Below, piece after piece: positions 1 through 7,989 of a stretch of DNA of 19,440 nt. Both the position numbers and the translations under genes were made by a program. The notes under the pieces were generated by a model, which saw only the letters and a list, made by a program, of their open reading frames with translations, was not told the origin of the DNA and did not search any database. Every line of letters begins with the position of its first letter. Position 1 is the first letter of the stretch. Location of the stretch: contig CAVDTK010000028.1 of assembly GCA_963611755.1 (NCBI GenBank), positions 1 through 19,440 on the forward strand. The letters run 5' to 3'. This DNA comes from Paratractidigestivibacter sp963611755. GTDB lineage: Bacteria; Actinomycetota; Coriobacteriia; Coriobacteriales; Atopobiaceae.

Positions 1-597
1 ACCTTCGACATGCCGGCCGACAACCACACGCGCGTCTCGGAGCTCGTGATCGAGCACGCCAAGCGCCTGGTGGAGATGGGCCAGGACGTCGTGGTGGTCC
101 TCGACTCCATCACGCGCCTCGCCCGCGCCTACAACCTGGCGCAGCCGGCGTCGGGCCGCATCCTTTCCGGCGGCGTCGACTCCGCGGCGCTCTACCCGCC
201 CAAGAAGTTCTTGGGCGCCGCCCGCAACATCGAGAACGGCGGCTCGCTCACGATCATCGCGTCTGCGCTGGTCGACACCGGCTCCAAGATGGACGAGGTC
301 ATCTTCGAGGAGTTCAAGGGCACCGGCAACATGGAGCTCAAGCTCGACCGCGACCTGGCCGACAAGCGCATCTTCCCGGCCATCGACCCGGTTTCCTCGG
401 GCACGAGAAACGAGGACCTGCTCATCTCGCCCGACTACCAGCCGTTCGTTTGGGGCATACGCCGTATCCTTGCCAACATGAACAACGTCGAGCGCGCCGC
501 GAACGCCCTGGTCAAGGGCCTCAAGGGCACCGACAGCAACAAGGAGTTCCTCATTAAAAGCGCCAAGAAGGCCCAGCAGTCCGACTACATCGCCTAA
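1..597 (+). CDS. rho: Transcription termination factor Rho, C-terminal part (5' end outside window)
   Basis: The reading frame is open from base 1, so the gene begins upstream; 198 C-terminal residues are visible before TAA at 595-597. Rho is a hexameric RNA-dependent ATPase/helicase that ends transcription of untranslated RNA. Seen here are the Walker B strand with LDSITRLARAYN, the SGGVD segment (Q-loop region), the stretch GAARNIENGGSLTIIA, the R-loop KGTGNMEL and the motif DKRIFPAIDP. This corresponds to about the last 190 residues of the 419-aa E. coli protein, so the Walker A P-loop and the RNA-binding N-terminal domain lie outside the window. Identity is certain from these motifs. The gene is followed at once by a strong intrinsic terminator, so it is the last gene of its transcript. 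Confidence 0.97.
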   Translation, partial: TFDMPADNHTRVSELVIEHAKRLVEMGQDVVVVLDSITRLARAYNLAQPASGRILSGGVDSAALYPPKKFLGAARNIENGGSLTIIASALVDTGSKMDEVIFEEFKGTGNMELKLDRDLADKRIFPAIDPVSSGTRNEDLLISPDYQPFVWGIRRILANMNNVERAANALVKGLKGTDSNKEFLIKSAKKAQQSDYIA

Positions 598-624
598 GCG
601 CCGCTCCACCAGATCTGCACTAAG

Positions 625-668
625 ACGCGGGCCCCGGGGTAACAACCTCGGGGCCCGCGTTCTTCTCG
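625..668 (+). terminator. Intrinsic terminator after rho
   Basis: A 15-bp stem pairs 625-639 with 646-660 (one G-T wobble at 637/648) around a six-base loop at 640-645, followed by the T-rich run TTCTTCT. The stem is almost entirely G-C. It closes the rho transcript and isolates it from the gene that follows. Confidence 0.92.
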
Positions 669-732
669 CCGGGAGCAGATCCTGTGCCCCCTCGCATGTT
701 TGTTGACGTGCCGTTAATTCGAAAAACGGGCC

Positions 733-760
733 TTGCAACGCGCAGGAATGCAGGTATAGT
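733..760 (+). promoter_or_regulatory. Predicted sigma70-type promoter for the unknown protein/VanZ pair
   Basis: A -35 box TTGCAA (733-738) and a -10 box TATAGT (755-760) are separated by 16 bases. An A-run (722-726) lies just upstream of the -35. Transcription would start near 767, leaving about 168 untranslated bases before the ATG at 935. The -35 hexamer and the preceding CC are the same as in the tRNA promoter at 19215, which supports the call. Not tested experimentally. Confidence 0.6.
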
Positions 761-766
761 TTCTCT

Positions 767-934
767 AGTTGCAGATTCAAGTGTCACGCGGTCATCGAAG
801 ATAAAACACAGCCCACCGCAGACAGCATGCCTTCCCGCTTTACGGGATTCCCAGGTAGTTAACAGGCCCGCTCAAGGGCCTTCGTGGGTCATAGTTTTTC
901 TTCCGCGCCGCTTTTAGCAAGAAGGAGAGAAGCC
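767..934 (+). promoter_or_regulatory. Long, probably structured 5' leader upstream of the unknown protein
   Basis: The gap between rho and the next start codon is 337 bases. It holds the rho terminator, the promoter at 733-760 and this leader; bases 669-732 show nothing I can name. Within the leader, a closing stem can form between 811-816 and 884-889, enclosing hairpins 834-837/843-846 and 865-869/876-880 (GGCCC/GGGCC). The unpaired part just after the left arm of the closing stem reads ACCGCAGACAGCA (815-827), which from memory resembles the 5' side of ribosomal L10-leader kink-turns, although the downstream gene is not rplJ. A good ribosome binding site, AAGGAGAG, sits at 922-929. Function is unknown; the structure was judged by eye. 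Confidence 0.35.
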
Positions 935-2278
935 ATGGCTCGAAGGGTGAACCCGGCGGTTGTCGCAGGTCTTTTTGGCGCCGGCGCCGTCGCAGTTCCT
1001 CAGACCGCCCAGGCCATGCCTTCCTTTGTGACCGACATTTCGGCCACGGTCTTCTCGTCCCCTCAGATCTCCATGGCCTGCGGCTTTGCCGCGGGCGTCA
1101 TCGTGACCGGTGCCGGTGTGGCCATCGGCCGCGCCGTTGCGGCCCACGCGCGCCGCGCCGACGACTACGACGTGCCCGACCTGCGCGCGGCTTCGAACTC
1201 AGCTTACAAGGCGGCTCCCGCAGACGACATGGCCGCGTTCTTCTCGGCGGTACCTGCAGAGGTTGCCGAGAAGCCCGCTCGCGCCTCGCACTTCAAGGCG
1301 GCCGCTCCCCAACAGGCTAAGCCTGCCCAGGTTTCCAACGCGGGCCAGGTCAAGGCCCCGGCCGCCTCTAAGGCCGCTCCCGCTGCGGCCGCTGCCGCCC
1401 CGGCCCCGCGCTCCCACGCCGCGACCGACTACGAGGAGATCGCCGACAACTACGTCAAGCGCAACACCTTCAAGGAGCGCATGGCCGTGCGCGCCGCCGG
1501 CGTGGCCGAGACCCTGCGCTCGCGCATCGACGCCGAGCGCATGAGCGACATGCCGGTCATCACGCGTGCCGATGGCTCGGTGGGAGACGTGGGCACCGGT
1601 TGGTGGACTGCCACGGTGGGCCAGGACGCCATCAGCTCCAACAAGGGCTTTGCCGAGGATTCCGGCGACCTTGAGATTCCGTCCGACTTCACCAACCCCG
1701 GTGCGGGCAAATTCTTCGAGGAAGCCCATAAGAAGAGCGCCGCCGCCCGTAGCATCGCCGCGCGCATCGCCTACGTTGACCAGGGCGTCTACCCCGAGAA
1801 GCGCTCCGTCGCCGACCTTAGCGCCGGCAAGGACGATTGGGAGAAGTCCCTGCGCTCGATGGACGAGAACATCGCCACCGAGTCCGGCGCGCCCAAGGTC
1901 GTGGTCGCGGCCTCGACCGATACCGGCGCCATGAGCATGCCAGTCCACGCCGCCTTCTTCGACAACATCGGCAGCGCCGACACCCTGGACGAGCCGGACA
2001 ACATGGCCGGCAGCACGGCGTTTCTCATGTTCAAGACCCCGGCGGGCCACCCCGAGGTCAAGGACACCGAGAGCTACGTCGACTACCTTATCGGCGACGA
2101 GTTCAAGAGAAACTCCTCCCGCGCGGCCCGCAAGAGCTCCGCGAACTTCCTTCGCCTGGTCCAGGGCGGCACCCAGTCGTCCAAGACCGGCTCCACCGGC
2201 CGCCTTTCCGGCTCGACCGGGTCCCGTGCCCTTTACGTGGGCAAGCACTTTGCCGTCAACCAGGCTCAAGAGGCGTAA
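935..2278 (+). CDS. Unrecognised secreted or membrane-anchored protein with Ala/Pro-rich linker
   Basis: I do not recognise a family. The ATG at 935 is preferred over an in-frame upstream ATG at 884 because AAGGAGAG lies 5 bases ahead of it. The 447-aa product starts with a signal-peptide-like segment (residues about 6-27, ending in AQA). A second hydrophobic stretch, rich in Gly/Ala/Val, follows at about 44-68 and ends in a basic cluster (AHARR). Next come an acidic segment, an Ala/Pro/Lys-rich low-complexity linker (about 115-160), a charged region, and a C-terminal half with few hydrophobic stretches that ends in Ser/Gly/Thr repeats. No catalytic motif, lipobox or sortase signal is visible. 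The layout suggests an anchor plus a spacer plus a domain outside (or inside) the membrane. It abuts the VanZ-like gene with no gap, so the two are probably co-translated and may act together at the cell envelope; that is inference. Confidence 0.8.
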   Translation: MARRVNPAVVAGLFGAGAVAVPQTAQAMPSFVTDISATVFSSPQISMACGFAAGVIVTGAGVAIGRAVAAHARRADDYDVPDLRAASNSAYKAAPADDMAAFFSAVPAEVAEKPARASHFKAAAPQQAKPAQVSNAGQVKAPAASKAAPAAAAAAPAPRSHAATDYEEIADNYVKRNTFKERMAVRAAGVAETLRSRIDAERMSDMPVITRADGSVGDVGTGWWTATVGQDAISSNKGFAEDSGDLEIPSDFTNPGAGKFFEEAHKKSAAARSIAARIAYVDQGVYPEKRSVADLSAGKDDWEKSLRSMDENIATESGAPKVVVAASTDTGAMSMPVHAAFFDNIGSADTLDEPDNMAGSTAFLMFKTPAGHPEVKDTESYVDYLIGDEFKRNSSRAARKSSANFLRLVQGGTQSSKTGSTGRLSGSTGSRALYVGKHFAVNQAQEA

Positions 2279-2761
2279 ATGCAAGACACCCCCGGGTCCA
2301 GCCGCACGTGCGCGACGCGCGGCTGGACCATCTTCCTTATCATCTGGATCCTCTTCATCTGGGGCCACTCGCTGATCCCGGGCGTCGACTCGAGTGCCGA
2401 GAGCGGTCGCTTCGTGACGCTTTTCCACGACGTCTTCGTGGTCTTCGGCGTGACCGAGACCTCGATGATGTCCTTCATCGTGAGAAAAGCCGCGCACTTC
2501 TCGGAGTATTTTGTCCTGGGCGCCACGGCCTGCGCGCTCTTCTCGACCATAAGCCAGGAGTGCCGCGCAAGATTCGCGGTCCTGCTCGTCGTCCTGGTCC
2601 CCGTGATCGACGAGACGATCCAGCTCTTCACGCCCGACCGCAGCGGCCAGGTGACCGACGTCCTTCTCGACTTATCGGGCGTGGCCGTGGGCGCCTTGGT
2701 TTGTTTCGCGATCCAAAACATCGGCCGACGGCTCAAAACGGCCCGCGGACGTTACGTTTAA
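2279..2761 (+). CDS. VanZ-family membrane protein
   Basis: The 160-aa protein has the VanZ-family pattern. A first membrane segment (about 16-34) runs into WGHSLIPG; RKAAHFSEY follows at 69-77 (His73, Glu76); then a hydrophobic helix leads to DETIQLFTPDRSGQVTDVLLDLSG (Asp111, Glu112, Gln115, Arg121, Asp127, Asp131), and a last membrane helix and a basic tail close the protein. VanZ itself gives low-level teicoplanin resistance, but most family members have no known role, so resistance should not be assumed. The ATG begins on the base after the TAA of the preceding gene, and the only Shine-Dalgarno-like bases (AGAGG) are inside that gene, which implies translational coupling. Confidence 0.88.
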   Translation: MQDTPGSSRTCATRGWTIFLIIWILFIWGHSLIPGVDSSAESGRFVTLFHDVFVVFGVTETSMMSFIVRKAAHFSEYFVLGATACALFSTISQECRARFAVLLVVLVPVIDETIQLFTPDRSGQVTDVLLDLSGVAVGALVCFAIQNIGRRLKTARGRYV

Positions 2762-2805
2762 CGCCAATACTGTTTCAGAATCGGTTTTATTGTTACTCCC
2801 GTTTT

Positions 2806-2850
2806 AAGGCTGCCTTGGTTGGGTAGCCTTACTAGTTCTTGGGCGGCTAC
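2806..2850 (+). promoter_or_regulatory. Two mutually exclusive hairpins upstream of livJ
   Basis: The 144-base gap before livJ is AT-richer than its surroundings. Hairpin A pairs 2806-2815 with 2821-2830 (10 bp including two G-T wobbles, loop TGGTT). Its right arm, GTAGCC at 2823-2828, could instead pair with GGCTAC at 2845-2850 (hairpin B), followed by the T-rich TCTTTCT. Such alternatives are typical of attenuators, but there is no clear T-tract, leader peptide or T-box sequence. Hairpin A could equally be a weak terminator for the VanZ gene. I could not identify a convincing promoter in the gap. Confidence 0.35.
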
Positions 2851-2905
2851 TCTTTCTACATTCACTTTCGCAAAGGGAAGTGCCATTAGGTAGGAGGAGA
2901 TTTCT

Positions 2906-4105
2906 ATGACCAACAACGTTTCTCGTCGCCAGTTCGTCGAGCTCTCGGGTATTGTCGCCGCTGGCCTTGGCCTTGTCGGCTGCTCCGGCGGTTCTGGCTC
3001 CAGCTCTAGCTCTTCTTCGGACTCCTCGTCCATCAAGGTCGGCATCATGGGCCCGCTCTCCGGCTCCGTCGCCCAGTACGGCGTCGCCTGCCGCGACGGC
3101 GCGCTGCTCTACTTCAAGCAGGTCAATGCTGACGGCGGCATCAACGGCAAGCAGGTCGAGACCGACGTCCAGGACGAGAAGGGCGACGCCACCGAGGCCG
3201 TCACCGTCTACAACAAGCTCGTCGAGGACGGCGTGACCGCCATCGTGGGCGACGTCACCTCCAAGCCCACCATTGCCGTGGCTCAGAAGTCCGTGTCCGA
3301 CAACATGCCCTGCGTGACCGCTTCCGCCACCACCGCCGACGTGGTCTCCTACGGCGACAACTACTTCCGCGCCTGCGTCACCGACCCGTTCCAGGGCAAG
3401 GTCATGGGCGAGTTCGCCGCTAAGCAGGGCTACAAGAAGGTCGCCACCATCTTCGACTCCGGCGACGATTACGCCTCCGGCGTCGCCGACGCCTTCGTCT
3501 CCCAGTGCAAGTCCGGCGGCATCGAGGTCGTCTCCGAGCAGGGCTACACCTCCGGCGCCACCGACTTCAACGCGCAGCTCACCGCCATCATCGCCCAGAG
3601 CCCCGACGCGATCCTCTCGTCCAACTACTACCAGGACGACGGCATGATCGTCACCCAGGCCCGTCAGCTCGGCTACAAGGGCGTCTTCCTGGGCGCCGAC
3701 GGCTGGGCCGGCATCGTCGGCGGCGAGCAGGACTACGCCTCCACCACCGACCTCGAGGGCTGCTTCTACTGCTCCTCCTTCGTTGCCTCCAACCCCGACA
3801 AGTCCGTCCAGCAGTTCATCGAGGACTTCAAGGCCGAGTACGGCGAGGCCCCCACGAACTTCAACGCCCTGGGCTACGACGCCGCGGCCATCGTCTGCGC
3901 CGGCCTCAAGGCCGCCGAGGAGAAGGGCGGCACCCCCGGTTCCGACGACTACAAGCAGGCCGTGATCGACGGCATCGCCGCCGCTAAGGTCGAGGGCGTC
4001 ACCGGCACCATCTCTTACTCCGGCACCGGCGACCCCGAGAAGTCCACCCTCGTCATCACCTTCAAGGATGGCGTCGAGGAGATCTTCGACACCATCGAGG
4101 CGTAA
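2906..4105 (+). CDS. livJ: Branched-chain amino acid ABC transporter, substrate-binding lipoprotein
   Basis: This 399-aa protein captures branched-chain amino acids outside the membrane and delivers them to LivHM. The start is set by GGAGGAG (2893-2899) shortly before the ATG. The N-terminus carries a twin-arginine motif, SRRQFV (6-11), then a hydrophobic stretch and a lipobox LVGC (Cys26), followed by a Ser-rich linker. It therefore looks like a Tat-exported lipoprotein. The mature part follows the periplasmic-binding fold type I family: IKVGIMGPLSG at the start, QVNADGGINGK, DEKGD, the VTAIVGDVTS loop, then ATIFDSGDDYASG and the second lobe. It is first in a five-gene liv run. The substrate is inferred from the family; related proteins bind other amides or amino acids. 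Confidence 0.92.
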   Translation: MTNNVSRRQFVELSGIVAAGLGLVGCSGGSGSSSSSSSDSSSIKVGIMGPLSGSVAQYGVACRDGALLYFKQVNADGGINGKQVETDVQDEKGDATEAVTVYNKLVEDGVTAIVGDVTSKPTIAVAQKSVSDNMPCVTASATTADVVSYGDNYFRACVTDPFQGKVMGEFAAKQGYKKVATIFDSGDDYASGVADAFVSQCKSGGIEVVSEQGYTSGATDFNAQLTAIIAQSPDAILSSNYYQDDGMIVTQARQLGYKGVFLGADGWAGIVGGEQDYASTTDLEGCFYCSSFVASNPDKSVQQFIEDFKAEYGEAPTNFNALGYDAAAIVCAGLKAAEEKGGTPGSDDYKQAVIDGIAAAKVEGVTGTISYSGTGDPEKSTLVITFKDGVEEIFDTIEA

Positions 4106-4126
4106 GCACTCTACCTGGGTTTTATT

Positions 4127-4163
4127 GGGCACCGAGGCCTTATTTGCGGGGTTCTCGGTGCCC
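4127..4163 (+). promoter_or_regulatory. Hairpin between livJ and livH (partial terminator or mRNA stabiliser)
   Basis: A perfect 10-bp stem, GGGCACCGAG (4127-4136) with CTCGGTGCCC (4154-4163), has a 17-base loop and is followed by CATTTATATG rather than a pure T-run. It sits where ABC operons often cut expression so that the binding protein is made in excess over the permeases. That role is inferred from position. Confidence 0.6.
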
Positions 4164-4207
4164 CATTTATATGTATCGGCCACGGTAATGGAAGGGATGT
4201 GCGTGTC

Positions 4208-5083
4208 GTGACGTTTCTTACTCAGCTTCTGAACGGACTTTCGCTGGGCAGCATCTACGCCCTTGTGGCGCTCGGCTACACGATGGTCTACGGCATCATC
4301 TTGCTTCTCAACTTCGCCCACGGCGACATCATCATGGTGGGCGGCTACCTCGCCTGGATCGCGATGTCCGTCTTGGGCCTGCCCCCGGTGCTCGCCGTCG
4401 TGATCTCGGTTGCGGGCTGCATGCTCCTGGGCGTCGTCATCGATAAGGTCGCCTACGCGCCGCTGCGCGACGCCCCGCGCCTGTCGATCCTCATCACCGC
4501 CATCGGCGTCTCGTACCTTTTGGAGAACGGCGGCCAGCTCATCTTTGGCGCCGCCGCCAAGGTCGTGCCGTCCTTCGGCGATTTTGGGTCCATCGCGGTG
4601 GGCGACGCGTCGCTCAAGGGCTCCTCGATCCTGACCATCCTGGTCACCGCCGTGGCGACGCTGGTCCTCACGTTCTTGGTCCAGAAGACCAAGCTCGGCA
4701 AGGCCATGCGCGCCGTGTCCGAGGACATGGGCGCTGCTCGCCTCATGGGTATCAACGTCAACAACACGATCTCGTTCACCTTCGCGGTGGGTTCTGCCCT
4801 GGCCGGCATCGGCTCGGTCCTCTACTGCATGGCCTATACGCAGATCACGCCCACGATGGGCATCATGCTCGGCACCAAGGCCTTCGTCGCGGCCGTCCTG
4901 GGCGGCATCGGCTCGATCCCGGGTGCCGTCATCGGCGGCCTCATCGTCGGCCTGGCCGAGGTCTTCGTCTCTGCCATCGGCCTTTCGGTCTGGCAGGACG
5001 CCGTCGTCTTTTTGCTGCTCATCATCGTGCTCGTCATCAAGCCGACCGGTCTTCTCGGCCGCCCGATGACGGAGAAGGTCTAG
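4208..5083 (+). CDS. livH: Branched-chain amino acid ABC transporter permease LivH
   Basis: One of the two integral membrane subunits that form the channel. The protein opens with TFLTQLLNGLSLGSIYALVALGYTMVYG and FAHGDIIMVGGY, both typical of LivH. It also has the APLRDAPRLSILITAIGVSY segment, the cytoplasmic coupling-helix region KAMRAVSEDMGAARLMGIN, and the C-terminal AAVLGGIGSIPGAVIGG. About eight hydrophobic segments are visible. I chose GTG at 4208 because GGAAGGG (4190-4196) is 11 bases ahead; an in-frame GTG at 4199 would have this site only 2 bases away. This gives 291 aa. livM begins a few bases after its TAG. Confidence 0.93.
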   Translation: MTFLTQLLNGLSLGSIYALVALGYTMVYGIILLLNFAHGDIIMVGGYLAWIAMSVLGLPPVLAVVISVAGCMLLGVVIDKVAYAPLRDAPRLSILITAIGVSYLLENGGQLIFGAAAKVVPSFGDFGSIAVGDASLKGSSILTILVTAVATLVLTFLVQKTKLGKAMRAVSEDMGAARLMGINVNNTISFTFAVGSALAGIGSVLYCMAYTQITPTMGIMLGTKAFVAAVLGGIGSIPGAVIGGLIVGLAEVFVSAIGLSVWQDAVVFLLLIIVLVIKPTGLLGRPMTEKV

Positions 5084-5095
5084 GGGGTGCGCAAC

Positions 5096-6248
5096 ATGAA
5101 GCAAACGACTCTTGAGAAGGACGCCAAGCCGGTCATCACGGCCAAGGTCGGTGTCTCCGGCGTCTACCGCTCGCTTCCGATGCCGGTGCGCTACGCGATC
5201 AACGCCGTTCTCGTCCTGCTCTTCCTGGTTGTGGGCGAGCTCATGGTCTCGGGCGGCGTGGTCACGCGCTACCAGACCGGCGTGCTTGAGCAGGTGGGCA
5301 TCTACATCATCATGGCGGTGTCGCTGAACATCGCCACCGGCTACCTGGGCCAGCTGCCGCTGGGCCACGCCGGTTTCATGAGCGTGGGCGGCTATTCGTG
5401 CGCCCTGTTCATCATCCACATGATGCCGGTCTTTGGGCTTACCGCCAAGACCATGGCGGCCGATAACCCCATGGCGATCCTTCTGCTGGTGCTCGGCCTT
5501 ATCGTGGGCGGCTTGGCCGCTGCTCTCTGCGGCCTCATCATCGGTATCCCGGCGCTTCGCCTTAAGGGCGACTACCTGGCCATCATTACCTTGGGCTTCG
5601 CCGAGATCATCCGCGTCGTCATCAACAACATCGACGGCGTCTTGGGCTTCTCGTTCACGGGCGGCGCCAAGGGCCTCTCGGGAATCCCCAGCTACACGAG
5701 CTTCCTGCGCGTCTTTATCGCCGTCGTGGTGGTTCTCTTCTTGATCCACACGATGATGAAGTCGCGCCACGGCCGCGCGATCCTGGCCATCCGTGACAAC
5801 GAGATCGCGGCCGAGGCCTCCGGCGTTAACGTCACCTACTACAAGACCCTGGCCTTCGTGGTCTCCGCGTTCTTCGCGGGCGTGGGCGGCGCGCTTTACG
5901 CCGGCTGCATCGGCGTCATGGACCCGTCCAAGTTCGGCTTCATGAAGTCCGTCGAGATCCTGGTCATGGTTGTCCTGGGCGGCATGGGCTCTATGCTGGG
6001 CTCCGTGCTTTCCGCCACCGTCCTCACGATCCTTCCCGAGGCCCTGCGCGCCTTCGCGACCTACCGCATGGTCGTCTACGCCGTGGTCCTCATCATCGTC
6101 ATGATCTTCCGCCCGCAGGGTCTTCTCGGCAGCTACGACTTCTCGCTGTCGCGCATCATCGAGCGCTGCATGAACGGCGACTTCGCGTGGAAGAAGAAGG
6201 CCGCGCCGGCCGAGGCCGACCCCGCTGCTGCGAAGGAGGCGGCTTCCA

Positions 6249-6256
<8 letters not shown>
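5096..6256 (+). CDS. livM: Branched-chain amino acid ABC transporter permease LivM
   Basis: The second channel subunit, about 386 aa with 8-10 hydrophobic segments. Family hallmarks are LNIATGYLGQLPLGHAGF, the RLKGDYLAIITLGFAEIIR segment, GGAKGLSGIP, the coupling region AILAIRDNEIAAEASGVNV, and VVLGGMGSMLGSVLSA near the C-terminus. A charged, Ala-rich tail (KKKAAPAEADPAAAKEAASND) extends past the last membrane helix. The ATG at 5096 has AGGGGG (5082-5087) ahead of it; an in-frame GTG at 5087, served by GGAGAAGG at 5071-5078, is an equally possible start adding three residues. The end overlaps livG by 8 bases, so the two are translationally coupled. Confidence 0.93.
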
Positions 6257-7097
<841 letters not shown>

Positions 7098-7098
7098 C

Positions 7099-7821
7099 AT
7101 GGCCGAGAAAACCGAGACCTTGCTGTCCGTCAAGGACCTTCACGTGAGCTACGGCGCCATCAAAGCGGTCCGAGGCATCTCGTTCGAAATCAAGAAGGGT
7201 GAGATCGTGACCCTCATTGGCGCGAACGGCGCCGGCAAGTCCACCACGCTGAACACCGTGGCGGGCCTTATCAAGCCCGATTCCGGCTCCGTCGAGTTCA
7301 AGGGCCAAAACATCGTGGGCGTTAAGGCGCACAAGATCGTGGCCCAGGGCATGGCTCTTTGCCCCGAGGGACGTCGCGTCTTCTCGCAGATGAGCGTGGC
7401 CGAGAACCTCGACATGGGCGGCTACACCCGCACCGACGCCGAGAACAAGCAGGCCATCGAGCACGTCTACGAGCGCTTCCCGCGCCTGAAGGAGCGCGTG
7501 GCCCAGATGGCGGGCACCCTGTCCGGCGGCGAGCAGCAGATGTTGGCCATGGGCCGCGCCCTCATGAGCAAGCCCGACCTGCTGATGCTCGACGAGCCTT
7601 CGATGGGCCTGGCCCCGATCCTGGTCCAGGAGATCTTCGACATCATCAAGGAGCTCAACGAGGCGGGCACGACGATTCTTCTCGTCGAGCAGAACGCCAA
7701 CATGGCGCTCTCCATCGCCGACCGTGCGTACGTCCTTGAGATCGGCACGATCAAGAAGACCGGCACCGGCGCTGAGCTTCTCGTCGACGACGACGTGAGG
7801 AAGGCTTACCTGGGCGGGTAG
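7099..7821 (+). CDS. livF: Branched-chain amino acid ABC transporter ATPase LivF
   Basis: The second ATPase of the importer, 240 aa, of usual length. Walker A is GANGAGKS (Lys47), the signature is LSGGEQQM (starting at about 141), Walker B is LMLDEPSMGL (Asp165, Glu166), and the switch region is LVEQNA, with Gln198 where most ABC ATPases have His; this substitution is normal in LivF. CPEGRRVFSQMSVAENL is also typical. It starts one base after the livG stop, with AGGGGGT in the end of livG as the ribosome binding site, and is followed by a strong terminator that closes the liv operon. Confidence 0.95.
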   Translation: MAEKTETLLSVKDLHVSYGAIKAVRGISFEIKKGEIVTLIGANGAGKSTTLNTVAGLIKPDSGSVEFKGQNIVGVKAHKIVAQGMALCPEGRRVFSQMSVAENLDMGGYTRTDAENKQAIEHVYERFPRLKERVAQMAGTLSGGEQQMLAMGRALMSKPDLLMLDEPSMGLAPILVQEIFDIIKELNEAGTTILLVEQNANMALSIADRAYVLEIGTIKKTGTGAELLVDDDVRKAYLGG

Positions 7822-7847
7822 GCTGCTGCGACAACATGTGTTATGGC

Positions 7848-7883
7848 AAGGCCCCGGCGGTTTCCATGCGCCGGGGCCTTTTT
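7848..7883 (+). terminator. Intrinsic terminator of the liv operon
   Basis: A perfect 12-bp stem pairs 7848-7859 with 7869-7880 around a nine-base loop and runs directly into a T5 tract (7879-7883). It lies 26 bases after the livF stop and is oriented for plus-strand transcription. Confidence 0.94.
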
Positions 7884-7890
7884 GCGAAAT

Positions 7891-7961
7891 AGTGTACACA
7901 AATATAAGGGACGCACCGAATACCCATCATATCCGGTGCGTCCCTTAAAATTATGTACACT
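7891..7961. repeat. 71-bp hairpin repeat with terminal inverted repeats (MITE-like)
   Basis: The ends are perfect 8-bp inverted repeats, AGTGTACA (7891-7898) and TGTACACT (7954-7961). Inside is a perfect 13-bp G-C-rich stem (7906-7918 with 7934-7946), extended by three pairs (7920-7922 with 7930-7932) after one mismatch. The whole is AT-rich between the two stems, unlike its surroundings. AAAT occurs immediately outside both ends (7887-7890 and 7962-7965) and could be a target-site duplication. It sits between the convergent livF and thrB genes, so it may also serve as a terminator for thrB: on the minus strand the inner stem is followed by TTATATTTG. No coding capacity. Confidence 0.6.
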
Positions 7962-7989
7962 AAATTGGTCGATTACCGAGAAGATCGTG

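Noticed and set aside
865..899. GGCCC/GGGCC hairpin followed by a T5 run as a terminator
   Set aside because: The stem is only 5 bp and the T-run starts 15 bases after it, so it is not a credible intrinsic terminator; it is kept only as part of the leader structure.
684..917. A 77-codon open frame between rho and the unknown gene
   Set aside because: No ribosome binding site, no recognisable protein features, and it runs across the predicted promoter and leader.
1199..2497. A 432-codon open frame on the minus strand
   Set aside because: Composition (Gly, Ala, Arg, His runs) is that of an antisense shadow; the plus-strand gene has a good ribosome binding site and a signal-like N-terminus.
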